Assembly (NCBI GenBank): GCA_001600455.1
Contig: BCKC01000005.1
Span: forward strand, 3,534,001 to 3,598,000
Direction: 5' to 3'
Length of the DNA: 64,000 nt
DNA from: Endocalyx cinctus
Lineage: Eukaryota > Ascomycota > Sordariomycetes > Amphisphaeriales > Apiosporaceae
Each line of letters begins with the position of its first letter. Within the stretch, counting starts at the first letter, position 1. The notes below the pieces were generated by a model. That model was not told where the DNA came from and did not search any database. It saw only the letters and a list, made by a program, of their open reading frames with translations. The position numbers were made by a program, and so were the translations under genes. Below, in pieces: positions 42,665 through 55,235 of this stretch.

Positions 42665-45600
42665 AAGTGGTAGAAATGTCCGATTTGATACCGAAGGAGG
42701 TCGAGTTCAAGGACATCAAAGTAGGAAATATAACCTGGTTCCTATTATAACATCTAGATTTTGATTGTTTCAAAGCTTAGAACATAAAACAGAAGTAGAT
42801 TGAACGAAAGATGAGAGAAAAGGCCAAGTTCTGGGATAGCTAAAGTCATTTAGAATCGGTGTTCGGCACGTGTATTATACCTATATGATTATTCTCAAAA
42901 CACGCATGAGTGAGCAAGGAAGCAAGTCTAAAGTAAAATGGCTAGTGGTTAATGGTGGCTATAATGTAGTCTGTCGTTTATTCTAGTTTATGACCTTGTT
43001 CCGCGAGCGAGTGCGAGTTATGAAAAGAAGATGACTTATTGAAAACGAGGTCACTGTTAAACTAAACAACCCCCTAACGCTACCGGCATGAATTATTCAA
43101 ATAACGATGAAGAGTCTTGAACCAAGTAAAACTCAATGAAAATACTAACGTAATAAAGAAAAGCAAGCACGGCACCATGGTATTGTGTATGCGCGAATGC
43201 TTGAGAACCAGAAGATTTGGTAGGCCCCTATATGTATATTTAGCCCCTTAATGGGCGAGGATTCAACGCAAATAGAGCAGGCTTAAGTACATGCCTGCTT
43301 ACCTGCGTAAAGCGCGTCTAAAGGTGGAACGAGTTCGGCCTCTGATGAGGTTCACGAGTTTTCTGAAGACACGGGGATATATCTGTCACAGACTGTTTCT
43401 GGGAGTGAGAGCAAAGTTAATACGTCATTCCAGGCACGAGTTTCTGTTTCGATATGTGGCGACATATGATCGTCGGATTCGGTCTTCGTAAATCGAGTTA
43501 AGATATGGATAGCGTCTGGTGAGACTTTCCCGGCATAAACGTGTATATTTATTTCGGCGCTGGAACACAATTCATGAGGGAAGAGGAGGCGATATTCGTT
43601 AGCAGGAGCTCGGGATTACTGTAGTCAAACTCGGTGAGATGATGGTAAAGGACCCTCGCGAAGCTTTTCTTGGACATAATCTGCAGCGCGTCGAACTGGT
43701 GAAGCCATTAGGGAGTGGTGATACTCTCGTAGGGTCGGCGTGATTCTAATATAACTCAAGGACGTAGAAACATCGGGTTTATACTCCCGTTAAGACGATT
43801 GGGTGATAGCACTTATACCGTGAGTAGGCTTGCACTCGCTAACGCCATGTTCTAGGACACGGACATGGATTGGCGGCGCCTCTTGTCCCGCAAACTCTCG
43901 GGGATGATCCTGTTCGAAGAGAACTGAACTATTGTCAGGGTAGCTATGGACCATACTTTGATGTAAGGCTTCTTGTTGGTGTCCTCCAAGCTGACGTCTT
44001 GTTACCCACCCCAGAAATTCTAGACACTAACTAGCTCTCATCAACCTATCGCTATGCACATGATTGAGACGTGGTATGGTGACTGTAATTATAAGTGCGA
44101 GAAGATAATATCGGGAAATCACATCGAGGGAGATCTTTTATTAATATAACGGCGATGCACTGGTACTGAGGAGTATCGAGTGGGTATATATCTGGATGCA
44201 TGGATGAACGCGTGCATGATATTTTGCCTACTAAGGAATTTTCAGTGACGCAGAGATATCTGAGCTAAATGGCTAGATTATATTACTCGAACGTGAAGAT
44301 GGGTGTATTGAAGGTAAAAATTATTGTCTGTGCAGGTATTTGGGAGTTACCTAGTAGACATATGAGTGAGACTGCGCCATGTTTTTTGACGAGCAACTAA
44401 TGTGATCTTGTAACGCGCAGTGGACGCGAATCTTTTTCAAGTTGTGATAATCGTCGATGAGTTGTCTATGAGTTATCTAGGAGGTTGTGACTCAAGTAAA
44501 GTTCTAAAAAGGAACCATCGAGGTAGATAATCAGTTGAGTGAGAATCTTACTTCCTATATAATGCGGACTGTGGGCATAGGAAGCGGCGACGGTTAAGCT
44601 TTAAGATTTTAAAAGCAGAATAACAACGAGAACGACTTGGAAAATAACCTTTCTCAAAGTTAGTATATGCCATAAGGCATTATCTAGGATTCCGAGACAT
44701 CGTTGGAAAGGATGCCTGCGTAGCTTGGCGTTAAAATCATCACATCCAATCCCATAACGCCACAATGGTCGAATGGTAGATAAGTATCCATATATGTATA
44801 CAGCATTCGGTAGTTGTAGTTGGTTAATTTATTTAAATTTACACGTCGTAAATATCATAATTATCACCGCTGGAATTCAATATCGTTTCAGATCATCGTA
44901 AAGGGTGTTGTCAGAGTACAATATGTAAGTAAGAATTGTTTCTTCTAAAAGGGTACGGAGATACATACCTAGGTAGGTACCTAGGTAGATAGGATAGTAT
45001 TTACATTAGATTTCAATACTGTGCTGCATTATTTTTTTATGCAAATAAATAATCAATAATACCTCGTTATGTAAAAAGTCTCAACGTTTCACCATTATAG
45101 CTATTAAAAGTGACATCATCTAGTACCAAAGGAGGTAAGCCGAGAGAAAGCGACTTCTAAATCAAATAACAATCCTCCCCGGCCTCAACAAATAAAAGGC
45201 GAACACAGTAAGTGTACTATGCGATGCCTATAATAAGTGACCAAGTGGCTATCCCGTACTAAGCAGCCTGACAGCTAAGTTATTTACAGTAGGAAAACAA
45301 CGTGGGCGTGCTCTAAGATTAGAACGCTAATGCAATCAAATAATATACTTGTACTTGTACAGAGTACAGAGTACAGAGTACATGCCTGGTAATTACACTA
45401 AAAACCAACGTACCCGTGATTCGTAACTGATCATTCATCGCCACTGTTTCCAAACGGACCTTCAATTAATGGATTTTTAAATTCTCTCTCTTTTTCCTCT
45501 CTCTTTTCGACTATGCTTTGATAATAAATGCGATACATCGTTCTTTAATTAAAGAAAGATATATAGAAATGAGATTTACGATAGACGGACAGACGAATAT

Positions 45601-46267
45601 ACAGACAAACTAAACTGAAGAATAGAATCAAGAAAAAGACGGCAACGACAGCAATACATACATACATACACCGCACATACATCTTTTGCTTACTTCCTCA
45701 CACCTCACCTTTTTATGATCACGTAATAATAATAACTTCAAAATTACTTCAATACTTCAGAAAGACATAATAGAATTATACAGGTGGCATTTTTATTTTT
45801 CGTTGTTTTATTTTATTCTGAACTTTGAATAGACCAAGACAAGTCGGATTAAAGAAAGAAAGAAGGGGAAAAAACAGAGTGAAGGACACTATAATAGGGG
45901 AAGATCCGAGTTAACAACGGCCTGTGACATCACTTTCTTACTATATGAGACATTGCGTTACCTGCGTGTATGGAGATACGAACAAGCCAGGAAAAAAAAA
46001 AGTCATTCTACAAATTTACGAGGCATCACCCACACCAATCACTCATCCATCAAACCAACTAGCAGGGCTGAAGTGGACTGGTTGGACTGATGCAAATTTA
46101 TCGACTATGATAAAACGTGGGCACTAGTTTCTTCGGCGACATCTTAAGTACCACCAACTCCAAAGAAGGGATAAAAAGAAAGAAAGAGAATTCCGGCCCT
46201 TTGAGGCTAGACCAGAAAAAAAGAAAGGGAAAGAAAAGGAAAAAAAAAAAAAACTGAAAATTTAATC
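42665..46267. other. Gene desert, 3.6 kb
   Basis: AT-rich with no supported gene. It contains a palindromic CCTAGGTAGGTACCTAGG cluster (44966-44989), a triple GAGTACA repeat near 45356-45382 and a CATA microsatellite near 45656-45671. A short minus-strand stretch near 43500-43740 reads in part like protein but with breaks, and could be a relic. Confidence 0.5.
44966..44989. repeat. TACCTAGGTA palindromic low-complexity cluster
   Basis: Overlapping copies of ACCTAGGT form an almost perfectly palindromic segment. Related copies occur near 30570-30615, 49921-49935 and 54220-54360 in this window. Confidence 0.75.
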
Positions 46268-47992
46268 ATGATCGGCACCTCGTTTCCAGAATTCATCTTT
46301 ATACGGACCTGCATTTTCCTGTTGCAGTACGCCGCGCCGCTCTGCGTGGCATGTCTCGTGGTGCTGACCCTGACGAAAGGCCAAGGCAGCTTCGCCACCG
46401 CGCTCTCCCTCCCCCTCGGCAAGTTCCTTCTCGGCTACGTCGTGGTCGACGTGCTGTACGCGCTATGCATTTACCGGCCGTACCTACGACGGCTCCTGCA
46501 CGAGGCCATTTACCCTCACCCGCCTCTGCCGCGAGCCGCCCGCGAGGCCTTATTTCGGAGGTGCATGGACAACGTGCCCGATGCGCGTCGCTACCTGCAG
46601 ATGTGGTTCCTCGGCGCCGACGAGTCCGAGATCAAGAAGGAAAACGTCCGAGAGTTTCTCCTGTGGGCCTTCTTCGACAAATCCCCCGGCCAGGAGGACG
46701 AGGAGGAGAGCGAGGATCTCGACCGCTACGTCGCCCTGGTCGAGCAGCGGATTGGTCGAGAGCTCGAACCTGGCGTGGGTGGCGCGCGGGGGCTTCGTCT
46801 CACTATAGATAAGATAGAGACGCGGTACCGCAGCTTTATCTGGTACGTGATCGTCTGGTTGGTCGACTGCGTCACCCACTGCCTGCTAGCCTGGTACGGT
46901 TTCGAGTACCACGCTCAGTCGCCCTCCAGAGGCCTTTCCGTGCTTCCCCCCAGGGTGCAAGACGTTTTCGCGCGAAAGCGAACCGTCTCCCCGGGCCTCA
47001 GCTACTGGCACAGGCCGCACACAGCCTCTGGTAAGCTGCCGGTTGTCTTCTTTCACGGCATAGGTATCGGCCTGTCCACGTACATACCCTACCTGGCGGG
47101 GTTGAATAACAATGACGACGACGACGAGGGACAGATTGGCGTCATCGCCGTCGAGATACTACCGGTTTCGTTTAGGCTGACGGAGGCACCTCTGGCGAAG
47201 GTCGACTTCCTGCGTCAGATGGCCAACATCCTCGACGCGCACGGTTGGCAAAGGTTTACGCTAGCGGCGCACTCGTACGGTACGTTCTTGGCGACGCACC
47301 TGCTGCATTCGGTGGCGTTTGGTCCGCGAATCGGTTCCGTCGTGCTCGTGGACCCCGTCGCCATCATGCTCCACCTCCCTGACCTCGCATATAATTTTAC
47401 GAGACGCAGGCCCAGGAGGGCCAATGAATGGCAGCTGTGGTACTTCGCCAGCATGGATCCCGGCGTGGCATACGCCCTCGGCCGGCACCTCTTCTGGAAA
47501 GATTGCATGGTCTGGATAGAAGACCTCGTGCGAGTGGCTGGGAGGGAAGACGAAGAGGAGGTCACCACCACACCAGTCGCTGTTGGTGGTGTGGGTGCTT
47601 TAGACCCTATTCGGCCCGCTGGGGATAACGGTCTGACCAACCGCAGCGGCAGCGGCAGCAGCAACAGAAGAAGGGTGGCCGTCTGCCTCGCTGAGCGAGA
47701 CCTGATCGTTGATACGCATACCATAGCCCAATACCTGGTCGGGGGCAAAGATTGGATGCTTCCCAATGGCGCGCGTGCGCAGGGTTACCCCGTCGATCTT
47801 GCGGTGGACGAGTTTGATGGGCAGCTCGACGGTCGCGACGGTGATGGTGGGTCCGATAGAAGGGGTTATCTTACGTGCGACGGCATCGAGGTCTTCTGGT
47901 TCCCCAAACTCGATCACGCCCAGGTATTCGACCAGAAGCAGAGTCTGGAACTTCTGCGTAGTATCACGCGACGTTATTGTGCACCACCATAA
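46268..47992 (+). CDS. Membrane-anchored alpha/beta hydrolase
   Basis: This is a single exon of 574 residues from the ATG at 46268. Two N-terminal hydrophobic segments (about 10-35 and 52-68) suggest membrane anchoring, with a further hydrophobic stretch near 190-210. The hydrolase core starts near residue 255. The oxyanion motif is HGIGIG (263-268), the nucleophile Ser 336 lies in AHSYG, the probable acid is Asp 478 (AERDLIVD), and the catalytic His is His 550 (KLDHAQVF). A low-complexity insert (about 428-467) separates core strands. The family includes lipases, esterases and acyltransferase-like enzymes. The substrate is unknown, but an internal-membrane lipid or ester is plausible. It converges on the cupin gene. 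Confidence 0.88.
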   Translation: MIGTSFPEFIFIRTCIFLLQYAAPLCVACLVVLTLTKGQGSFATALSLPLGKFLLGYVVVDVLYALCIYRPYLRRLLHEAIYPHPPLPRAAREALFRRCMDNVPDARRYLQMWFLGADESEIKKENVREFLLWAFFDKSPGQEDEEESEDLDRYVALVEQRIGRELEPGVGGARGLRLTIDKIETRYRSFIWYVIVWLVDCVTHCLLAWYGFEYHAQSPSRGLSVLPPRVQDVFARKRTVSPGLSYWHRPHTASGKLPVVFFHGIGIGLSTYIPYLAGLNNNDDDDEGQIGVIAVEILPVSFRLTEAPLAKVDFLRQMANILDAHGWQRFTLAAHSYGTFLATHLLHSVAFGPRIGSVVLVDPVAIMLHLPDLAYNFTRRRPRRANEWQLWYFASMDPGVAYALGRHLFWKDCMVWIEDLVRVAGREDEEEVTTTPVAVGGVGALDPIRPAGDNGLTNRSGSGSSNRRRVAVCLAERDLIVDTHTIAQYLVGGKDWMLPNGARAQGYPVDLAVDEFDGQLDGRDGDGGSDRRGYLTCDGIEVFWFPKLDHAQVFDQKQSLELLRSITRRYCAPP

Positions 47993-48478
47993 AAAAGAAT
48001 TTTAGAATTAGAGAGGGATGATAGTAGCAGTAGCGGTATAAAGGGGGTTTAGCGGTTAATAATTGATCCTTTTAATTTTTTGTTTATCCTCCTTTTCTTA
48101 CTCGTCGTGAAAATTTTAAAAAAATGAAACGAAACGCGATCAGATTATTTTTTTTTTTTTTATAAAAAAAGGAAGTCTTGGGGTTTGATCGACCGCAGGG
48201 TCGTGGTTCCTTCAACATTGTTTTCATGGTACTGACACATACGGACACAAACAACACATGAAGACGCGGTTTCTTTGTTGTCTTTGCTTTCCCCCCTCCT
48301 TCACTTTTCTGCTGCAGCGATGTGTCACATGCAGCAGTAGTTCAGGCAGCGAGTGAGTAGTACAGTAGTAGTAGGAAGTGTGGATGAACAAGGGAATCCA
48401 CCCAAGGGGGGGTCTTGAAAAAAAAAAGGATCTTTTATCAATCTAGTTCAGTTCACCTCTTTTTTTTTCTGGGTTTTC
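47993..48478. other. Convergent 3' flanks
   Basis: A 486-base spacer between the hydrolase (+) and cupin (-) stops, AT-rich with A- and T-runs and GTAGTA/CAGTAG low complexity near 48320-48370. No gene is seen. Confidence 0.55.
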
Positions 48479-49804
48479 TCAGTCAGGTCCCGCTTCGTCA
48501 CCACCCCAACCAGTCAGGTAAACGACGACCGGTTCGGGACCACTCCGAATGAGGATCCACACGACTTCTTCGTCCGTCTCGTTCACCTCCTGGTGCTCAG
48601 TCCAGGGTGGTACGAAGGCGAAATCGCCCGCCGAAAGCTCGCGCCGCTCCAGTCGACCCTGCCCTCCTCCTGCCCCTGCTCCTCCTTCTTCATCTTCGTC
48701 GTCTAACCCTCCGGGATTGGTCACTAACGTACCCTTGCCGGATGCGGCGTAGATTATGGTATCTTTTGGGGAGTTAAAAAAAAATGTTTCAAAAATTATT
48801 ATTTTGTTTGTTTTCATCTTAGCGTGTATGCATTATAATATAAAGAATTTGAATTAAAACACGAAAGAAAACACTCCGTGGAGTTTCGTGGCGTACCATG
48901 AAAACCGGGGATGGGGTAAAAACAAAAAAAAAAATGAGTGCAGGACAGACAGGAAGTGTAGATGGGTTAAACCCCATTTAGAACAGGTTATACTAGAAGA
49001 GGTAGAAAGCAAGGCAAAGGAGGACGGCATATAGAACATGATACGATACGAAGGTGCGAGCGGGCAAAAGTGAAGGGGAGAGAGAATGAATGGCTGACTG
49101 ACTGACTGAAACTACTGACCTTGTTCTCCGTGGTGATGTACGGCAGAGGAGCATCGAGGCTTGGCTATCAAAACTACAACGCATCCAGGAGATAGGTTAC
49201 TTAAAAGGCCAGACCAAGTTAAGATCTACAGGACGGGTAACCAAGGCTAGGTTGTTTTGTTTGTTGTTTCTGCGTTTCTATGGGATGTCTGTGCACGGGG
49301 TAATGTGTCGATGCGGCACTGTGGACGGAGGTGAGGTTGGGTGGAGAGAAAGAGAGAGGGATATGGTGACATGGCGACATGAGACAGTTTAGTACATTAT
49401 GTTACCTTGTGCATAACCGGGAGCGCATCGAGGTCCATGCATATCGGGGGTAGCAGTATAAAGAGGAAATACGATGATGATGTTTTTTTTTTTTTGTTCG
49501 CTTGTCACGAAGGATGTGTATGTATGTCCTAATGCGTACGTATATGCGCGTGTGTATGTACGCATGTATGTGCGTTTGGATGTATCCATGGATGTATTGG
49601 GTGTGTATAGGGTGGGAATCAACAAAAGAACAACTTGCCAGTAGCGCACATCTTATCGCTCTTACCAATAACGGCACCCTGACGTATCATGGCGGCGTTT
49701 GTACCCATCCTCTGGGCTTCGAGATCGGAAGCCTTGGTGACATGAACCTCGGAAGGCATGATCATGGGTAATAAGTCAGGGATCAAGGAGAAGAAGGAAG
49801 CCAT
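48479..49804 (-). CDS. Small cupin-domain protein
   Basis: My best model has three exons, 49639-49804, 49120-49164 and 48479-48762, giving 164 residues. Cupin metal motif 1 is split by an intron: AVHHHGEQ joins DTIIYAASGKG. Motif 2 is AGDFAFVPPWTEHQEVN. Metal ligands are therefore His, His, Glu and a later His. The first intron is 474 bases long and appears to use a GC donor (ACTG/GCAAGT at 49638), because only that keeps GKSDKMCAT, which I recall as a conserved segment of this cupin family. The GT donor at 49665 (GTAAGA) is in the same phase and would delete nine residues. Such small cupins may be isomerases, dioxygenases or binding proteins; the function is unknown. The Gly/Glu/Asp-rich loop (about 90-105) is low complexity. 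Confidence 0.82.
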
Positions 49805-49965
49805 GGTGTCGAGAAAAAGAGAGAGAGAAACCGTGCGGAATTTTCCCGTCTTGTCCCGTCGTATTCCTCTGTTTATGTCCGTCAGAGAACTTGACTTCTA
49901 AATTTGTGATAGGTAAAATACCTACTAGGTAGGTAGATAGGGTATAATACCGTGTCCTCGTTTTG

Positions 49966-50002
49966 AATATGTATATATGTATATATGTATATGTATATAT
50001 AT
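49966..50002. repeat. TATATG microsatellite
   Basis: Alternating ATGTATAT units in the 5' flank of the cupin gene. Confidence 0.8.
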
Positions 50003-52607
50003 GTCCAATATGCCTAAGTATATATTGTTTTTGATTCCAAACAACAAAAGATGACGGACTAGGAAGGAGTGATTTAACGGAGAATAAATTATATAATAGA
50101 TTTCCTTAAAAGCCTGAGTTAATTTCAAGGTTCTGATCCTATTAATAAGTAGTAATAATATGTAAGTAGTATCATGTGAGTATGTAGAACAAGGTCATAT
50201 TTAGGTTATTTGAACTTCAAACAAATATTAAGATGCATATGATCGATATGGACGAAGTAACAAGAAATATGGACATGATAATATTAGGTGTAATTTGATT
50301 GGTGTTGGTTGGAAAGTTCCAAGGTTGTCTTAGAACAGCCATTGAAGTCATGGATGTTGAAATTAGCGTTAAGATGTACTGGCTGGCCTGGCTGACTGGA
50401 TGTGATGACAATTCTTTAGATGTGGTCTGTGCATTTTTGGGGAATATCGAAATTCCAGATTTTGTGGTTTTAGTGTACACTAACACTAACGCTAGTACCT
50501 ATTTAATTCTAGTGTATCCTTCCCTCCAAGTTTTCACTATTTCTTATGATATCCTTCTAGAGCATCATAGTGTACTGTACATAGTAGATATTCAACCATG
50601 TCGTTGAAGAGATATACATATATATCTATATTATTACTACTACTACATATTGAAGTATGTTCATATCATTGGTCCAATATTAGATAGATATCTAAACTTT
50701 AGTTATCATACTTATATTACCTTCATAATGTAGATCGTATTTCTAGTTGATATAACTGGCTAGTTTTATATTTGGAGATATTTGGATTTGGATTGAAGGT
50801 GGTTGAAATCGATAATCTACTACACTATGATTCCAGCAATCATCACGATCATATTAATAATAATATCCTCGCCAAGATGCGACTCAAGCATAATTTCCAA
50901 GAGGTCCAGAAGCCATTGAAATCATAATGGAAAACCGAATTCTTAATAGAAGTGGGGATCTTCCGGAGAGATTGTCACTAACGAGAAATATGAACAATGT
51001 CTATTCCCTGTCTCATCAATCACCGATAGGTAGCTACCGGACCGACGATATACATACGAACGAGCCTGCTTTTTTTGAGCCTTGTTTTACGATCGATTCT
51101 ATTGTCGGAAATCGTTATCGCGAGTTTCTCTCACTCAAATCCCATTTCCAATACTCGCTATCATCTATAGACCACTGCGATCTCGATGACATCACCCTCG
51201 TATAGAGTATCTCGGTATACCGCTCTAGTAGTTGAAGGAGCCATATACATACCTACCAGCGTTCACCTTTCGGTACCGCAACTGCCTTGATATATTCCCG
51301 AGCTTTCTTCATATCGACTACGGTCACAGTTCCGAACGTGAACAGATTAAGACTTGGCGGTACCATATGTAGACGGAGACGAGATAGGAATTGTCTGTTT
51401 CGTTTTCCTCTTTTCATTTACTCTTCTCGATGATTTGAGTTCACGTGCATAAGAGGTCAAGCTGGAAAGATCTGTTCGAGGTAACGTGCCACAGCGTAGA
51501 GACCCAATTGCGGATCTGTCGGGGCGCTTGGCACGAGCTAAGGTTAATTATCTCCGCTGGCGCAGTAAGGGTATAATAGGCGGAGGACCGAAGTGTTTCG
51601 GTATTCCTTGTCTGGCATGAATGAGTTGTCTGAAAGGTTATTTAAGCCAAGAGTGCCATAGAACGAGGAGTACAAAAAAAAGGTATACTGAAGTAGTAAT
51701 CAGCGCTGAGCTTGAAAAGGCAGCTCAACTACGAATTCGGACGAAAACACGGGACTGAAAGTTCCCATTACAGCGCACCAATGGTATCGAAATTTCCCGA
51801 GTAACATTATCGGATATGAATTTGTCGCTTTAGGACGTCCGAAAAACAACAGTGTCACAGGAATCGGGTTTCCGTTGCTGACTAGGCTTGTTATTCTCTT
51901 TGCCTCTGTTCGACCTTTAATGTTGATATGGTATCATTTATGCAGCGTGGTATTGGAATCATAGATAGCTAGGATAGACAGGGGACCCAAAGCCTACCGC
52001 GCACCGCATGTGCAGATGACCAGGCGCCACGCTCCTAGGAGGTCAAGAACCGGCTTGTGCGGCGGTAGGCGTGCCAATAAAAGTTCGCTCTTATGTGTGC
52101 GGTTATGCGAAAGAAAGTAGCCACTTTGGGCGGGCCGCAATATCCAGAGATAACTGACTTTACAAAGAGCAGAAACACGGGTGTGTGAGCAATATAAAGT
52201 AATAGATAAGTATTATCTAGTAGAAAAAGACGTTATAGACCCTTTTTTTTTTAATCCTGAAGGAATAATACAGTACATTGTACATATACATATGCATCCA
52301 TGTCTGGATAGATAGGAAGGCGGACGTGCTTTTAACCTGTTTGTAGATCTCGATAGGTAGATAAACGTTAGCCGAGTTTTCATCTATGAATAGCAACTTT
52401 TTGCCTGGGCAATCCATAAACGGACGCACATAGCGTATAGCTCTACAACCTGGACCTGCATATTAATATCAACATAGATGAACGGGTAAATTTGTCTGTA
52501 AAAATATAGACGAGACAGGAAGGTCAACATATGGATAAAAGTCGGTGAAATCAGTATTGGTTAGAATAAGAGAATAAATTTAGTTTGGGGGGTTTCGACG
52601 AAAGAAA

Positions 52608-52614
52608 NANANAN

Positions 52615-52645
<31 letters not shown>
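52608..52645. other. Ambiguous bases and A homopolymer
   Basis: Four N calls alternate with A (52608, 52610, 52612, 52614), followed by an A-run to 52645. This is a sequencing or consensus problem in a homopolymer, not a biological feature. Confidence 0.95.
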
Positions 52646-52647
<2 letters not shown>

Positions 52648-55235
52648 ATCGAAAAAGGTACAATAAGAGACGCGATATTGAATCCGAACAAAACAATCTC
52701 GGTATCCCTCTTTCCGATGACGACATGATTGAGTTTCGAGTACGCCCGCGGGCGATATATTTTAATGCTAGGTTAAGCAGTGTGATTGGCACCCAAGACG
52801 TAGTATCCTACGAAAAATTGCAAGTGTCGGTGTTGTCGATACTAGAATAGATAGATGATCCGAGATGGATTAACTAGTATATTATCCTGGTTTCCTGTTG
52901 GGCTGGCTGGCTGGGTCAAGGTCAACCATCCTAGCGGGTCACCAAAAAGATCATCATGGTAGGGATCCTTAATATTACGAGGAGGGGAAAGAAGACGGCA
53001 AGGGGTTGAGAAGAAGAGAATGGCAAGTCAAGTAGTCTACAGCAAATAGGTATTGCAGCAGACAGTGCTGCAGCTGAGAACAATATATGATGAGTATAAT
53101 ACGTAAGGATACTGCATGTTGGTGCAATATATCTTAATGTTGGTACAATATATGTTGGGAGATGTATAATAGTGGCGCCTTTGTTATGGAACCCGATCGT
53201 CTGGAGATTCGGAAGCTAGGGATAAAGGGAGCTGGGACTAGGGTACCTGGACATCTAGGGAAACATACATATACGGCACGCTACATGTTCCAACGTCGTC
53301 GGCCTTTAAAAGGTCGTACCCGGGTTAGAGAAAGAATAAGCTCTACCTGCGTATCGAGGAATTTAAACGAAGTAGCGGCGAACAGATACCTAAAAAGAAA
53401 AATCAAGAAAGGACTTAAAAAAAGAAATGAGTTCGCGTCAGACTACCGAAACAGAGCTGGAGTGCATTGCATGATGAGCAGTAATTAAATGGTACCGCAC
53501 CAACGCCATGCGCCGGAATACAACAATACTGAGTCGTTTAATGTGGAGAGGGTAACTCTTGTGCAAACTTGGCTCTTCGTCTTGCTTTGCTGATTGATGA
53601 TTAGAATTGGTATGTAAGGTAATATATACTAATAGAAATCTTATGAATGGGTGATATTGGCCGATCTTAATTATTCAGCTGAGAGGCTGAAAGCAAGATA
53701 GATACTACAGAGATTATAAAGGATGAAGTAATATGAAATAGGAATTAAGTGTATGCACAGAGTATCAATTAATTAATTAAATGAAGGATGAGCAGTGCAT
53801 GTACAAAGTAGGAAGAGATGGAAAAAGAGTCGAGACGAGATGGAAAAGATTGGATTAACAGAAATCTAGATTAATTAACTGTAGATTAAGATACAGTATA
53901 AGTACAGTATAAGTCCCTACGACCTACCTAAGGAAGAAGGTAGGTGATTTTTCATTATAAAGAAAAAAAAAAAACATATTTTGAAGTACTTGAGTTATAT
54001 GTAAGTAAGTTAGGTACTTTGGCATATTGAATCGGCTCCTATTAAGATATTTTGTAAGTATCCGGCAGGCCTGGTAGCTTACCGTCGAGAGCCTATTCCA
54101 ACGTACAGACCTTGCTATCAGCTTTGTTATAGGCCTGTTAGAGCACTGTACCACTATCTACAGGATATTATCGGGTCTTAAGAATGGAGGGGTTAGAGCA
54201 ATAATTTACACTGTATATTAATATACCAAGTACCTAAGTATGTACCTAGCAGACATACCCGATAGTGTTAATAACTAAGTACATTGCCTGCAATATACAG
54301 TGTCTAAGTTTCTACCAAAAGTAGGTAGATATTACTACCTAGCAGCCTAGGTAGGTACTTCTTAGGGTTAAGCATCTATCCGCCGGATGCCACTTCCAAA
54401 AGTTCAAAGAGACCCCATATTACCCCATCTCTTCACTAACCCATATAATTCCATTTCTTTTCATTTATTGACGTTACTTCGAACATGTATCGTAGACACA
54501 CTCACATACCAATGTCAAGATATCATCGTTTTCTTTTCTCGTATTTGATCTTATATCATCCTACTTCCGTAGGTTAACGGGACTTACACCTTTCAAGTCG
54601 GTGTAGGTATCGGTTGATAAGTTGACGAATAGGTCGATAGACCATTATCGGTAAATAACTCGAATATAGATACCTAGATATATCGTCAAGGTCAAGTCCA
54701 GTCGTCACTTTTTATAGTATGTAGGCGTTTCTTCATTTCGTCTCCCATCCCCTGCCTACGCTCAAGATCGGCATCCTTAACGATCGATTTATGATAAGAT
54801 CCCCCCCCCCCCTCCTCGCTATAACACCTGTCATCCTATTTTTATACCCAATTAATCGAACGCGTCATTTATTATGAAGAGACGCTGTGCCTCATCCACC
54901 CCATTCGATATTGAGAATTGAGTTGTATTCTAGGTATAGTTGCATACTTAAGCGGGCTCGTCTTACAGAAAAGATAATCATTCTACCCGTCTTGGAAGTT
55001 CCAATCTGAGACAGATCCTCACATCCCTCTTTCCCTTCTAAGGTTCCACTAAGATTCCGTGCCGTTTTTATATTTTTAAAAATGTATTAAAGTGAAATAA
55101 TGCCCTCCTTTCTTTACTCAAACTTTCAAAAAGTCGGCTTACTGAGGATTTGCACATAAGATACCACACGGTTTCCCGCTCGGATTAAAAAGAGGTGCTC
55201 GGGAACGGTGGGTATAGGAGGAGAGTACCGCAGCC

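Larger units (their letters stand above)
49805..55235. other. Gene desert, 5.4 kb, the longest in the window
   Basis: AT-rich with no supported gene. It holds TATATG microsatellite sequence near 49966-50002, ambiguous bases at 52608-52614 before a long A-run, a plus-strand Arg/Lys-rich ORF near 53162-53488 without a domain, and TACCTAGG-type repeats near 54200-54360. A minus-strand stretch near 51256-51364 looks coding-like (see findings). The right end should hold the promoter of the F-box gene. Confidence 0.5.
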
